Positions 17,961 through 28,420 of a stretch of DNA of 64,000 nucleotides are shown here, one piece after another. Source of the DNA: Parafrankia sp041008525 (GTDB lineage Bacteria; Actinomycetota; Actinomycetes; Frankiales; Frankiaceae). The position numbers and the translations under genes are program-made. How positions within the stretch are numbered: position 1 is the stretch's first letter; the number at the start of each line of letters is the position of its first letter. A model generated the notes under the pieces. That model worked only from the letters and a program-made list of their open reading frames with translations. It was not told the origin of the DNA and made no database searches. The DNA is taken from assembly GCF_041008525.1 (NCBI RefSeq), contig NZ_JBFLUG010000031.1, positions 6,750 to 70,749 of the forward strand, read 5' to 3'.

Positions 17961-19322
17961 GTGCGCGACCTCTCACGGATCTTCAAGGCGTACGACGTGC
18001 GAGGCGTGGTGCCGTCCGAGTTCGACACGGAGGTGGCCCGGGCGACCGGGGCCGCGTTCGTACGACTGCTCGGCGTTGACCGCATCGTCACCGCCCACGA
18101 CATGCGCGAGTCATCGGTGCCGCTGGCAGCCGCCTTCGCGGAAGGCGCCACCAGCCAGGGTGCGGATGTCGTCGCCGCCGGTCTCGGGTCGACCGACCTG
18201 CTGTACTTCGCGGCCGGCTCGCTCGACCTGCCTGGTGCGATGTTCACCGCCTCGCACAACCCGGCCAGGTACAACGGCATGAAGCTGTGCCGGGCGGGTG
18301 CCGCGCCGATCGGGCAGCAGACCGGCCTGGCCGAGATCCGGGGCCTGATCGAGGCGGGCATCCCCGAGTACACGGGGCGGCCGGGCACGGTCACCACGCG
18401 CGACCTGCGCGACGACTACGCACGCCATCTCCGCTCTCTCGTCGATCTCACCGGCATCCGCCCGCTCAAGGTGGTTGTGGACGCCGGCAACGGCATGGCG
18501 GGCCTCACCGTCCCGGCCGTGCTCGACAGTCTTCCGCTCACCATCATCCCGATGTACTTCGAGCTCGACGGCAGCTTCCCCAACCACGAGGCCAACCCGA
18601 TCGAGCCGGAGAACCTGCGCGACCTGCAGGCCGCGGTGCGCGCCGAGGGCGCGGACATCGGGCTGGCGTTCGACGGCGACGCCGACCGGTGCTTCGTCGT
18701 CGACGAGCGCGGCGAGATCGTCTCACCCTCGGTCATCACCGCTCTGGTCGCCGAGCGTGAGCTCCGTCGGGAGCCGGGGGCGACCATCATCCATAACGTG
18801 ATCGTCAGTCGGGCCGTGCCGGAGCTGGTGGCCGAGCGTGGCGGTGTGCCGGTGCGCACCCGCGTGGGTCACTCGTTCATCAAGGCCGAGATGGCCCGAA
18901 CGGGCGCGGTCTTCGGCGGTGAGCACTCGGGCCACTTCTACTTCCGGGACTTCTGGCGGGCGGATTCGGGCATGCTGGCCGCCCTGCACGTCCTGGCCGC
19001 GCTCGGGGGTCAGCCGGGGCCGCTGTCCGGCCTTCTCGGCGGCTACGCCCGCTACGCGGCCTCCGGGGAGATCAACTCCGAGGTGGTCGACGCCGAGTTG
19101 GAGATGAGCAAGGTGGCGAAGGCGTACGCCGGCCGCGCCTCGGACGTCGATCACCTGGACGGCCTGACCGTCTCGCTGCCCGACGGCTCCTGGTTCAACC
19201 TCCGGCCGTCGAACACCGAGCCACTCCTGCGCCTGAACGTCGAGGGGCGCGATGATGCCTCTATGTGCCGGCTGCGCGACGAGATCCTCGTCAGCATCCG
19301 CGGTGGAAGGGAGACTTCCTGA
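17961..19322 (+). CDS. manB: Phosphomannomutase/phosphoglucomutase
   Basis: Alpha-D-phosphohexomutase of 453 residues that converts mannose-6-phosphate to mannose-1-phosphate for GDP-mannose. All four active-site loops are visible: the phosphoserine loop TASHNPARYNGMK, the metal loop DGDADR, the sugar-binding loop GEHSGH and the phosphate loop RPSNTEPLLRLN. The start is GTG at 17961 (VRDLSRIFKAYDVRG), the usual N-terminus of the actinobacterial enzyme; AGGAAAGGGTGG lies upstream. Its stop overlaps the next start by one base (TGATG), so it forms an operon with the Trm112-like and SIS genes. manA lies nearby on the opposite strand. Confidence 0.95.
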   Translation: MRDLSRIFKAYDVRGVVPSEFDTEVARATGAAFVRLLGVDRIVTAHDMRESSVPLAAAFAEGATSQGADVVAAGLGSTDLLYFAAGSLDLPGAMFTASHNPARYNGMKLCRAGAAPIGQQTGLAEIRGLIEAGIPEYTGRPGTVTTRDLRDDYARHLRSLVDLTGIRPLKVVVDAGNGMAGLTVPAVLDSLPLTIIPMYFELDGSFPNHEANPIEPENLRDLQAAVRAEGADIGLAFDGDADRCFVVDERGEIVSPSVITALVAERELRREPGATIIHNVIVSRAVPELVAERGGVPVRTRVGHSFIKAEMARTGAVFGGEHSGHFYFRDFWRADSGMLAALHVLAALGGQPGPLSGLLGGYARYAASGEINSEVVDAELEMSKVAKAYAGRASDVDHLDGLTVSLPDGSWFNLRPSNTEPLLRLNVEGRDDASMCRLRDEILVSIRGGRETS

Positions 19323-19522
19323 TGAGCCTCGATCCCCTGTTGCTGGAGATCCTTGCCTGCCCGTGCCCGGATCACGCCCCGCTGCGCGAGGAGACGCTGG
19401 ACGGAGCCCCGGTCCTCGTCTGCGAGTCGTGCGGGCTGGCGTTCCCGGTACGTGACGAGATCCCGGTGATGCTTCTCGACGAGGCGAAGCCGTTCCCGGC
19501 GCCGGCCGGCTCGGCATCCTGA
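19322..19522 (+). CDS. Trm112-like small protein
   Basis: 66 residues with the Trm112/YcaR fold pattern: LLEILACPCPDHAPLR, then CESCGLAFPVRDEIPVMLLD. The cysteine pairs suggest a small zinc or zinc-like domain, although bacterial members often act as structural partners or chaperones of other enzymes. The ATG overlaps the phosphomannomutase stop and is preceded by GGAAGGGAG, a strong ribosome site. The same gene sits between phosphomannomutase and the SIS gene in Streptomyces and mycobacterial relatives. Its target is unknown. Confidence 0.88.
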   Translation: MSLDPLLLEILACPCPDHAPLREETLDGAPVLVCESCGLAFPVRDEIPVMLLDEAKPFPAPAGSAS

Positions 19523-19577
19523 CCGGCGTTCGCACCGGAGCCCGGACCAGGCGCCGGCCCGGCTCCGCAGAGCCGGC

Positions 19578-20732
19578 GTGAACGTCGACGAGTCCCTGCT
19601 GGACGACTCGAACCGGCTCACCGAGGCCGACACGCTCAACCTGCTGCCGCACACCGCCTCGGCGGCGCGGCAGGCGAGGGAGGGCTGGCGACTCGCCCAG
19701 GAGGCCGGAGTGGCCTCGCTGGGGTCGGATGGCCGGCCCCGCGCGATCGTTGTGGTGGGTGTCGGTGCGTCGGCGCTCGCTGCCGACGTGCTGGAGGCCG
19801 TCGTCGGCCCGGCGTCGCCGGTTCCGGTGATCAGCCATCGGCGGCACGGGCTGCCGGGCTGGGTCGGCGTGGCCGATGTCGTCCTCGGTGTGTCCGCCTC
19901 GGGGGCGTCGAGCGAGACCTGCTCCGCCGTCGAGGAGGCCTACCGGCGAGGTTGCCGCCTCGCCGTGGTCAGCCCGCCCGACACCCCGCTTGCGCACCTC
20001 GCCGGTGTGTCCCGCGCCCCGTTCGTGGCTCTTCCGGAGACCCGGCCCGCGCATACCGGCCTGTGGTCACTGGCTGTCCCGCTGCTCGCCGCCGCGGCCG
20101 CGCTCGGCCTGGTGCGCGACGGTGGCCCGGCGGTGGAGGCGGCCGCGGTGCGCCTGGAGGAGACGGCGATCCGGTGCCGGCCGTCCAGCGAGTCGTTCGT
20201 CAACCCGGCGAAGACGCTCGCGCTGGAACTGGCCGGGGCACTGCCGATGTGGTGGGGTACCTCCCGGCTGGCCGAGGTCGCGGCGGCCCGCGCGGCAACG
20301 GTGCTCGCCGCGCATGCCTGGTATCCGGCTCTGGCCGGAGCACTGCCCTATCCGGCCTACGACCAGGCCGCGCTCCTCGGCGGAGCGTTCGGAGCCGGTG
20401 CCGCCGCCAGCGGCGGCGGCCCGGCGGGCGACCTTGACGACTTCTTCCGCGACCGCGCCGACGACGTCGAGACAACCCGCCTTCGGCTGGTCCTCCTGCG
20501 GGACGACACCAGCGAGCATCCCGAGGTCAGCGGGGCCGCGGAGCGGGCCGTGGCCGTGGCCGGTGGGTACGGCGTCGGCGTGACCGAGCTTCGGATGACG
20601 GGTACCGGGCCGCTGGAACGCCTGGCGTCTCTGATCGGCCTGATCGACTTCGCCGGTGTGTACGTCGCGCTCGCCCTCGGGGTCGACCCGAGCAGCGCAC
20701 CACAGCTGCGCCAGCTCGGTTCCGCCCGCTAG
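19578..20732 (+). CDS. SIS-domain protein, phosphoglucose/phosphomannose isomerase-like
   Basis: 384 residues related to the bifunctional phosphoglucose/phosphomannose isomerase family. Two sugar-isomerase folds are suggested: the N-terminal RAIVVVGVGASALAADVLEA and GVSASGASSETCSAVEEAYR, the latter a phosphate-binding SIS loop, then a C-terminal helical part ending in LIDFAGVYVALALGVDPS. It could feed or drain the mannose-6-phosphate pool with ManA and ManB, or be a regulatory relative; catalytic residues were not verified. The GTG start gives the usual MNVDESLLDD N-terminus of actinobacterial members. It is the last gene of the manB operon and is followed by a strong hairpin. Confidence 0.82.
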   Translation: MNVDESLLDDSNRLTEADTLNLLPHTASAARQAREGWRLAQEAGVASLGSDGRPRAIVVVGVGASALAADVLEAVVGPASPVPVISHRRHGLPGWVGVADVVLGVSASGASSETCSAVEEAYRRGCRLAVVSPPDTPLAHLAGVSRAPFVALPETRPAHTGLWSLAVPLLAAAAALGLVRDGGPAVEAAAVRLEETAIRCRPSSESFVNPAKTLALELAGALPMWWGTSRLAEVAAARAATVLAAHAWYPALAGALPYPAYDQAALLGGAFGAGAAASGGGPAGDLDDFFRDRADDVETTRLRLVLLRDDTSEHPEVSGAAERAVAVAGGYGVGVTELRMTGTGPLERLASLIGLIDFAGVYVALALGVDPSSAPQLRQLGSAR

Positions 20733-20828
20733 CCGGCCCCAGCCGGCCTGCGGCCGACGCCTGCCCTGGGGTTGGTTGGTCGGGTCTACTGCCCGTCGGC
20801 GGCTGGCGGCTGACGGCTCCGGGAGCGG

Positions 20829-20863
20829 CCGGGTGACCCCGCACCTTTCGCGAGGTCACCCGG
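20829..20863. terminator. Bidirectional hairpin between SIS gene and PBP gene
   Basis: CCGGGTGACC (20829-20838) pairs perfectly with GGTCACCCGG (20854-20863) around a 15-base loop that can form further CGC/GCG pairs. It lies between two convergent genes, 97 bp after one stop and 21 bp from the other. There is no T-run, as is usual in high-GC actinomycetes. Confidence 0.75.
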
Positions 20864-20883
20864 GTCCCGCCGTGAGCCGGTGA

Positions 20884-23661
20884 CTACCGCCCCTGCTGGC
20901 CGCTCCGCGGCTGCGCACCGGGCCGGGTGGGGCGTCCAGACTGGCCCGTCTGGACGCCCTGCCCGGCCGCGGCGCCGCTCTGGGGCTGCTGGCCCGGCAG
21001 GACCAGGCCGGGGATCTGGCCGGTGCCGCCCTGGCCACCCCCCTGCCCGAAGCCCGGAATGAGGTTGTCCAGGCTCGGCTGCGTGGGGGTCGGTGCCGGC
21101 GGCGGGGTGTTCATGAGCCGGCCGCCCTTCGTGCCCCGCGCGGTCGCCGGGTCCGCGGCGGGCAGCGGCTGTACGGGCTGGCCGGCCAGCGCCCCGCGCA
21201 TCGACTGCCCGAAGATGAGCGCGGGCAGGTCGCCGCCGTACACATGCGGCCAGGTCCGCCCGTTGATGGCGATGTTGCGCAGCGGGTTGGTCTCCGCCCC
21301 GTTCGGGTCGCCGACCGCGACCGCGGCCGCGATCTGCGGGGTGTAGCCCACGAACCAGGCGCTGGAGAACCCGTCGTTGGTGCCCGTCTTCCCCGCCGCG
21401 GGGTGGTTGAAGCGGGCGTTTCCGCCTGTCCCGTTGGTGAGGACTCCGGCCAGGATGCTCGTCACGGTGTCAGCGACCCCCTGCGACAGCACCCGCTCGC
21501 ACTTCGGGGTCACTCCGACGTCGAGTGCCTGGCCAGCCGAGTCGACGATCGAGGACGCGAACCGCGGGTCACACCGGATGCCGCCGGCCGCCAGGGTGGC
21601 GTAGGAGACGGCCATGTCCATCGGGGTCACGTACTCGCCGCCGATGGTCACATCACCCTTGGTCGACGGGATGTCCTTGAGGTGGTCGGGGGAGACACCG
21701 AGCCGGGTGGCCATCTCGACGACCGCCGGCACCCCGATCTCCTCCTCCAGCTGGATGAAGTAGGTGTTGACCGAGTCCCAGGTCGCCCTGCCCATGTCGT
21801 AGATCCCGACCTCGGCGGGGTCTGCGTTCTGGTAGCCCTTCCGGCAGTCGCCGGTGCGGCGCTCCAACGGGAACGCGGGGGTCTCGTAGCAGGCCGGCGA
21901 GTAGTAGGCCGTTCTCACGCCGTAGCCCTGCTCCAGTGCCGCCGCCAGGGTGAACGTCTTGAACGTCGACCCGGGTTGGAAGGGGGGCCCGTCGGGCTTG
22001 TCCAGGGTCGGCAGCGGTACCACCGTCTGGTTGGCGGCGACATCGGTCCCGTAGGTGCGGTTGACGGCCATGCCGAGAACCGCGCCGGTGCCGGGCTGGA
22101 TGACCACCTCGGTCGCCGAGACCCGGCTGTCCCGCGGGATCGCCGAGTCGACCGCGCTCTGCGCCGCCTGCTGGACCTGCGGGTTCAGCGTCGTCTGGAT
22201 GACGAGGCCGCCTTCGTAGATGCGGCGGTCCCGCTCCTCCGCCGTCGCGCCGAGCGCGGGGCTGGCGCGCAGCTGGGCGCGGACGTAGTCGCAGAAGAAC
22301 GGCGCTCCGGAGTCCTCGCAGGAGTCCTGGACCTCGGGCTGGTCGCGGCGGACGTCGATCGGCATCTGCCTGGCCGCGTCCGCCTGCGTGCGGCTGATGT
22401 AGTTCTCGTCCGCCATCCGGGTGAGCACCATGTTGCGGCGCTCCTTCGCGGCCTCCTCGTGGTTCACCGGGTCGTAGCGGGACGGGCTCTGCACCAGCCC
22501 GGCGAGCAGCGCCGCCTGTTCCAGGGAGACGTCCGCGATGGAGACGCCGAAGTAGTGCTCGGCGGCGGTGCCCACGCCGTACGCCCCGTCGCCGAAGTAG
22601 GCGATGTTCAGGTAGCGCTCGAGGATCTCGTCCTTGGTGAACCGCTGCTCGATCGCGACGGCGTACCGCAGCTCGCGCAGCTTGCGGTCCAGCGAGTCGC
22701 CGGCGACGGCGTCGCGCTCCTCGGTGGTGGTGGCGTCCTGCAGCAGCACGTTCTTGACGTACTGCTGGGTGAGCGTCGAACCACCCTGGGTGGTCGTGCC
22801 GGCCTCGCTGTTGCGGGCGGCGGCCCGCAGGACACCCTGCGGGTCGACCCCGTTGTGCTGGTAGAACCGGGCGTCCTCGATCGAGACGATCGCCTCGCGC
22901 ATGATCTGCGGGATCTTGTCACCCGTGACGACCTGCCGGTTCTCGGCGCCGCGCAGCGTTGCGATGAGGGACCCGTCCGACGCCAGGATCCGGGAGCTCT
23001 GCGGCAGCGGTGGGGTGACGAGGTCGGAGGGCAGTTCCAGGAAGTGATCGGCGGACGCCTTCGCGAACAGACCGGCGGCGGCCCAGAACGGCAGCGCGAG
23101 CAGCCCGACGACGACACCCATCGCGCTCACGACGAGCCCGATGCGGGTGAGCTGGCGGCGGCGGTCGACGGGCCGGCGCATCCCACCCGTCGGCGGCCCG
23201 AACGGCAGGTCCTCGGGGGAGCCGGCCCGCGCCGGCCCTGATTCCGCGAACCGACGGCCCGGTGGGCGCACGGCGAACCTGCCCCCTGGGCGCAGACCCG
23301 CCACCAGGGCACCTCTGCCGGCCCCGGCGCCAGCGCGTCGCCCGGAGTCGGCGCGTCGCCCGGAGTCGGCGGCTCTCCCCGTGCGGGGACCGCTGCCAGC
23401 ACTCGTGCCCGCGCCGCTACCAGTGCCGGCGCGGCTGCCCGGGTCGGAGTCCGAGCCCGCGCCCGCACCGGCGTCCGTGTCGTTGCCGGCCCGGCCGGGT
23501 TCGTCGGCGTAGGCGATGCCTCCGTGCGACCCGCCCGTGCCTGCCTGCCCCCGACCTGTGCCGGGGTCCCGTGGGTCCTGCTGCCGCCGGCCGGCACGGC
23601 CGGACGCGGCTTCACCGCGAACCGGGGATGCCGACTCCCGTCTCTGCGACGTCGTTGTCAC
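20884..23661 (-). CDS. ponA: Bifunctional class A penicillin-binding protein
   Basis: Peptidoglycan glycosyltransferase/transpeptidase of 925 residues. Order: a cytoplasmic Gly/Arg/Asp-rich region of about 175 residues, one membrane helix (IGLVVSAMGVVVGLLALPFW), the GT51 domain (SIEDARFYQHNGVD with the catalytic Glu, GGSTLTQQYVKN, ERYLNIAYFGDGAYG) and the penicillin-binding domain. The latter shows SxxK in GSTFKTF, SxN in SVNTYF and KTG in AGKTGTND. A Gly/Gln/Pro-rich tail ends the protein. The GTG start at 23661 follows a G-run that could serve as ribosome site. Location and domains fit an actinobacterial PonA. The tail and head are of low complexity and probably disordered. Confidence 0.95.
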   Translation of the reverse strand: MTTTSQRRESASPVRGEAASGRAGRRQQDPRDPGTGRGQAGTGGSHGGIAYADEPGRAGNDTDAGAGAGSDSDPGSRAGTGSGAGTSAGSGPRTGRAADSGRRADSGRRAGAGAGRGALVAGLRPGGRFAVRPPGRRFAESGPARAGSPEDLPFGPPTGGMRRPVDRRRQLTRIGLVVSAMGVVVGLLALPFWAAAGLFAKASADHFLELPSDLVTPPLPQSSRILASDGSLIATLRGAENRQVVTGDKIPQIMREAIVSIEDARFYQHNGVDPQGVLRAAARNSEAGTTTQGGSTLTQQYVKNVLLQDATTTEERDAVAGDSLDRKLRELRYAVAIEQRFTKDEILERYLNIAYFGDGAYGVGTAAEHYFGVSIADVSLEQAALLAGLVQSPSRYDPVNHEEAAKERRNMVLTRMADENYISRTQADAARQMPIDVRRDQPEVQDSCEDSGAPFFCDYVRAQLRASPALGATAEERDRRIYEGGLVIQTTLNPQVQQAAQSAVDSAIPRDSRVSATEVVIQPGTGAVLGMAVNRTYGTDVAANQTVVPLPTLDKPDGPPFQPGSTFKTFTLAAALEQGYGVRTAYYSPACYETPAFPLERRTGDCRKGYQNADPAEVGIYDMGRATWDSVNTYFIQLEEEIGVPAVVEMATRLGVSPDHLKDIPSTKGDVTIGGEYVTPMDMAVSYATLAAGGIRCDPRFASSIVDSAGQALDVGVTPKCERVLSQGVADTVTSILAGVLTNGTGGNARFNHPAAGKTGTNDGFSSAWFVGYTPQIAAAVAVGDPNGAETNPLRNIAINGRTWPHVYGGDLPALIFGQSMRGALAGQPVQPLPAADPATARGTKGGRLMNTPPPAPTPTQPSLDNLIPGFGQGGGQGGTGQIPGLVLPGQQPQSGAAAGQGVQTGQSGRPTRPGAQPRSGQQGR

Positions 23662-23904
23662 CCCCCAATGTGGGCCCGACCAGGAGGGCCGGAGCTCGAT
23701 CTGGCGGACCCGTCAAGCATGCGTGACCGCGCGCCGAGCTGCTCACCCGGCCCTCGGAAGGTCATTGAACGCGTGCCGTCGCATGACTCGGGGCGAAAGA
23801 GGCGGTTCGTCGCGATCACCCCGGAGGATCCCGCTGTTCAGACGCTAGACGAGCCCGGGCCGGGGCGACCAGCCGGGCCAGGCGGGCTCCCGCCGCCGTT
23901 GACC

Positions 23905-24774
23905 TCACCCACGCGGGCCACCCCCGGAACCCACGGGTTGCCATACCGGGTGGGGGATGGCCGGCGCCGCGCGTACCGGATCCAGGCCGTGCGCCGCCTG
24001 CTGCACGGACGTCAGACGCAGGTAGGCGCGGCGGGTCCGCTCGCCGAGCACCGCGGAGAGGATGGCCCAGCCGGGCGCCCCGGGCGGCGGTGGCGGCACG
24101 ATGACGGCGGTGATCTCCCGGACGAGCTCCGTGCCGAGCCGTTCGCGGGACTCGTCCGACAGCTGGTGGGTGCGCGCGAGGAAGCCGCGGGCCCGCAGCG
24201 CCAGGCTGTCGTCGACACCGGCCAGGTCCAGCAGTGCGGCCCAGCCGACCAGCTGCGGCGGGATGGTCGGCGGCGCCCCGGCGACCCGCGGCACCTTCAC
24301 CTGGAGGACCACCGTGCCGGCGAAGACGTCGCCGAGCCGCTTCGACCGGCTGGACACGACCATGCAGATGATCGCCGGCAGGCCGAGGAGCAGGCCGGGC
24401 CGTTCGCAGACGACGCCGATCAGCCCGCGGGTCAGCGCGTGCCGGAACCGGATCGGGCCGCCGTCGTCGCGCACGACCCGCAGGCCCAGCGCCATCTTGC
24501 CGAGGGTGCGCCCGCGCAGGAACGTCTCGCAGGCCACCGGGTAGCCGAGCAGGATGCTTACGTAGACGATCAGGAACAGGGCGGTGGCGAGCGCCTCGTC
24601 CTCGGGCTGCACGCCGAGGAAGGTGACGACCAGCAGCCCCCCCAGCGCGCAGCCCTGGATCGCCAGATCGATCAGCCCGGAGACCATGCGTGAGCCCAGC
24701 CGGGCGACCCGCAGGTCGATGGCGACGGCCTCGCCCGTGACCAGCTGCGCCGTGCCAGCGGCGGCCTGGCTCAC
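23905..24774 (-). CDS. RDD family membrane protein
   Basis: 289 residues with an N-terminal RDD region: VARLGSRMVSGLIDLAIQGC supplies the Arg and Asp, then hydrophobic segments ALGGLLVVTFLGV and ALFLIVYVSILLGYP follow. The loop TLGKMALGLRVVRDDGG is the typical conserved RDD segment, and a third helix follows (PGLLLGLPAIICMVV). The C-terminal third is soluble and Pro-rich. RDD proteins are of unknown function, with transport suggested for some. It is divergent from the SpoIIM-like gene with an 89-bp shared promoter gap; this pairing with SpoIIM, MoxR and DUF58 genes is common in actinobacteria, so a shared membrane process is likely. Confidence 0.88.
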   Translation of the reverse strand: MSQAAAGTAQLVTGEAVAIDLRVARLGSRMVSGLIDLAIQGCALGGLLVVTFLGVQPEDEALATALFLIVYVSILLGYPVACETFLRGRTLGKMALGLRVVRDDGGPIRFRHALTRGLIGVVCERPGLLLGLPAIICMVVSSRSKRLGDVFAGTVVLQVKVPRVAGAPPTIPPQLVGWAALLDLAGVDDSLALRARGFLARTHQLSDESRERLGTELVREITAVIVPPPPPGAPGWAILSAVLGERTRRAYLRLTSVQQAAHGLDPVRAAPAIPHPVWQPVGSGGGPRG

Positions 24775-24863
24775 CGGCCGTGCCCCGGGCCTGTCGGCCG
24801 CTGGTGCGTCATGTCCGTCCTCTGTCCTGTCCGGTGCCCCGTTCTGGAAGAGTAGTGGGTGCC

Positions 24864-25874
24864 ATGGATCTCGATGCGTATGTCGCCGTCCACCGTCCGG
24901 AGTGGGAGCGGTTGGGCCACCTTGTGGACCGCGCCACCCGGCCGCGGCGGATGGCGGCCGCCGAGCTCGACGAACTCGTCGAGCTCTACCAGCGGGCGGC
25001 GACCCACCTGTCGGTGATCCGGGGCCGCTCCTACGACCCGGCCCTCGTCGACGACCTGGCGAGCCTGGTCATCCGGGCGCGGGCCGCCGTCGTCGGCGCC
25101 CCGGACCGCGGCTGGCACGTCGTGGGCCGGTACTTCACCGTGACCTTCCCGGCCGCCCTCTACGCCCGCTGGCGCTGGGTGGTCGCGACCACGCTGGTCT
25201 CGCTCCTGCTCGCCCTCGCCGCCGCGCTCTGGATCGTGAACGACGCGCAGGCACGGACCAGCCTCATCCCGCCCGACGACGTGGCCGCGCTGTGCAGCTC
25301 GGAGTTCGCCTCCTATTACTCCGAGAACCCGGCCTCGTCGTTCGCCAGCCAGGTCTGGACGAACAATGCCTGGGTGGCGGCCCAGGCGGTGGCGCTCGGG
25401 GCGCTGCTCGGCCTGCCGACGATCGCCCTCCTGGCGGCGAACTCCCTGAACCTGGGCCTCATCGGCGGCTACATGGCCGGCTGCGGGGAGAGCGACCAGT
25501 TCTTCTCGCTGATCCTGCCGCACGGGCTGCTGGAGCTCACCGTGGTCTTCGCGGCCGGTGCGGTCGGCCTGAGACTGGGCTGGGCGATCATCGCGCCGGG
25601 GCCGCGGCGGCGGCTGGAGGCTCTGGCCGCCGAGGGGCGGGCCGCGGTGGCCATCGTGCTGGGGCTGGCGGTCGCGCTGGGCCTGTCCGGCGTGATCGAG
25701 GCGTTCGTGACACCGTCCTCGCTGCCGACCGCGGTCCGCATCGGCATCGGGGTCCTGGCCTGGGGTGGCTTCGTGGCCTACGTGTGGGTCTACGGCAGCA
25801 GGGCGGTCGCCGCCGGCGAGACCGGCGACCTGGACGCCGCGCTCGCCGCGGACCTCGCGCCCGTCGCCGCCTGA
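24864..25874 (+). CDS. Stage II sporulation protein M-like membrane protein
   Basis: 336 residues of the SpoIIM (DUF95) family. A soluble helical N-terminus (DLDAYVAVHRPEWERLGHLV) is followed by five or so hydrophobic segments, including WVVATTLVSLLLALAAALWI and LGLIGGYMAGCGESDQF. ILPHGLLELTVVFAAGAVGL is the family signature (HGxxE). In Bacillus SpoIIM works with SpoIID/P in engulfment, but actinobacterial relatives have no proven role. The ATG at 24864 is preceded by GTGGGTGCC. It is divergent from the RDD gene and converges on the DUF58 gene. Confidence 0.88.
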   Translation: MDLDAYVAVHRPEWERLGHLVDRATRPRRMAAAELDELVELYQRAATHLSVIRGRSYDPALVDDLASLVIRARAAVVGAPDRGWHVVGRYFTVTFPAALYARWRWVVATTLVSLLLALAAALWIVNDAQARTSLIPPDDVAALCSSEFASYYSENPASSFASQVWTNNAWVAAQAVALGALLGLPTIALLAANSLNLGLIGGYMAGCGESDQFFSLILPHGLLELTVVFAAGAVGLRLGWAIIAPGPRRRLEALAAEGRAAVAIVLGLAVALGLSGVIEAFVTPSSLPTAVRIGIGVLAWGGFVAYVWVYGSRAVAAGETGDLDAALAADLAPVAA

Positions 25875-25906
25875 ACCGCACCCGGCCCTGTCGCCCCGGC
25901 CGTGTC

Positions 25907-25923
25907 GCCCGGTGCTGCCGGGC
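25907..25923. terminator. Small hairpin between convergent SpoIIM-like and DUF58 genes
   Basis: GCCCGG and CCGGGC pair around a TGCTG loop, between two convergent stops. The six-bp stem is short, so terminator function is uncertain. Confidence 0.4.
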
Positions 25924-25944
25924 TGGCCCTGTCGGCCGGCGTGC

Positions 25945-27243
25945 CTACAACCTGCCGCGCGCCTTCAGCGTGAGGTACGTGTCGGTGACCACCGCCGCAT
26001 AGCCCGCGGGGGGGACGTCCACGACCTCGACCCCACGCCGGCGCAGCAGCGCGGTCAGCTCACGCCTGCGCAGCAGCGTCTGCTCGGCTGCGGCCGCCGC
26101 GTACACCTGCCCGACGTCGTCGTGCCCGGCGGCGAGCTCGTCCAGCCTGGGGTCGCGCAGCGCGGCCACCAGCACCGTGTGCCGGCTGGTCAGGGTGGGG
26201 AGCGCGGGCAGCAGGCCCTCCTCGATCACCGCCGGCACCAGATCGGTGAAGATCACAATCAGGGCACGGCGGGACGACGCGCGCAGCACCGCGGAGGCCA
26301 TGCCGTCGTGGTCAGCCTCGACCAGCGCCGGTTCCAGGGTGGCCATCGCCTCGCTCATGCGGGCCAGCAGACCGTGGTCCCGCGTGTGCGGCAGGGAGAT
26401 CCGGGTGGTGCTGTCGTAAGCGGTCAGGCCGACCCGGTCGCCGGCCCGCAGCGCGACGGCGGTGAGCAGGAGCGCGGCGTCCATCGCATGGTCCAGACGG
26501 GGGACGTCACCGACCCGCCCGGCGGACGTCCGGCCGGAGTCGAGGACGCAGAGCACCCGGCGGTCCCGCTCCGGTCGGAACGTGCGGACGACCACCGCGC
26601 CGTGGTGACGCGCGGTCACCCGCCAGTCGATGGTCCGCACGTCGTCGCCCACCACGTACTCGCGCAGGCTGTCGAACTCCGAGCCGGCACCGCCGCCGCG
26701 CAGCGCCACCTCGCCCGTCACCTCGCGCAGCCGGGCCAGCGCCGCCGGGAGATGGCGGCGGGAGGCGAACGGTGGCAGCATCCGGAGCCGCCACGGCGCG
26801 TGATGCCGGCCCTGGCGGCCAGCCAGGCCCAGCGGGCCCAGCGAACGGACCGTGATCCGCACCGGCGCCCGGTCCCCGCGCCGTGTCGGGCGCAGCACCG
26901 TCTCCAGGAAACGCCGCTCACCGGCGGGCACCGTCACCGTGTGGACCCGCGGGCGGGCACCCGCCGAGGGCACCCATCCGTCCCGGATACAGGCCCGTAC
27001 GGTGCGGCGACCGCCGTTGGTGACGGTGAACCCGAGCGTCACCGGCTGCCCCAGCCGGGCGGAGGTCGGCCCGGACCGGCTGAACGTGCAGGCGCGCACT
27101 GCGCCCGCGAGACAGAGGTCGGCGATGATCAGCACACCGATCACCAGGTTCACGACCAGGAAGGCGGCGCCCGACGCGGGAGAGACGACCAGGACCGCGA
27201 TGCCCAGCGCGACCAGCGCCACGGCGCGGCCGGTGATAGCCAC
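25945..27243 (-). CDS. DUF58 domain protein
   Basis: 432 residues. Two adjacent N-terminal membrane helices (AVALVALGIAVLVVSPAS and AFLVVNLVIGVLIIADL) precede a beta-rich region. The DUF58 core follows: GGAGSEFDSLREYVVGDDVR and TIDWRVTARH, then a von Willebrand A-like part (RRVLCVLDSGRT) whose MIDAS is only partly conserved. In this family the protein usually works with a MoxR ATPase. The GTG at 27243 is used because it lies 10 bp after the moxR stop and gives the expected N-terminus; the frame is open upstream within moxR. It is the last gene of the five-gene operon. Confidence 0.88.
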   Translation of the reverse strand: MAITGRAVALVALGIAVLVVSPASGAAFLVVNLVIGVLIIADLCLAGAVRACTFSRSGPTSARLGQPVTLGFTVTNGGRRTVRACIRDGWVPSAGARPRVHTVTVPAGERRFLETVLRPTRRGDRAPVRITVRSLGPLGLAGRQGRHHAPWRLRMLPPFASRRHLPAALARLREVTGEVALRGGGAGSEFDSLREYVVGDDVRTIDWRVTARHHGAVVVRTFRPERDRRVLCVLDSGRTSAGRVGDVPRLDHAMDAALLLTAVALRAGDRVGLTAYDSTTRISLPHTRDHGLLARMSEAMATLEPALVEADHDGMASAVLRASSRRALIVIFTDLVPAVIEEGLLPALPTLTSRHTVLVAALRDPRLDELAAGHDDVGQVYAAAAAEQTLLRRRELTALLRRRGVEVVDVPPAGYAAVVTDTYLTLKARGRL

Positions 27244-27253
27244 CGCTGCCCCG

Positions 27254-28416
<1,163 letters not shown>

Positions 28417-28420
<4 letters not shown>
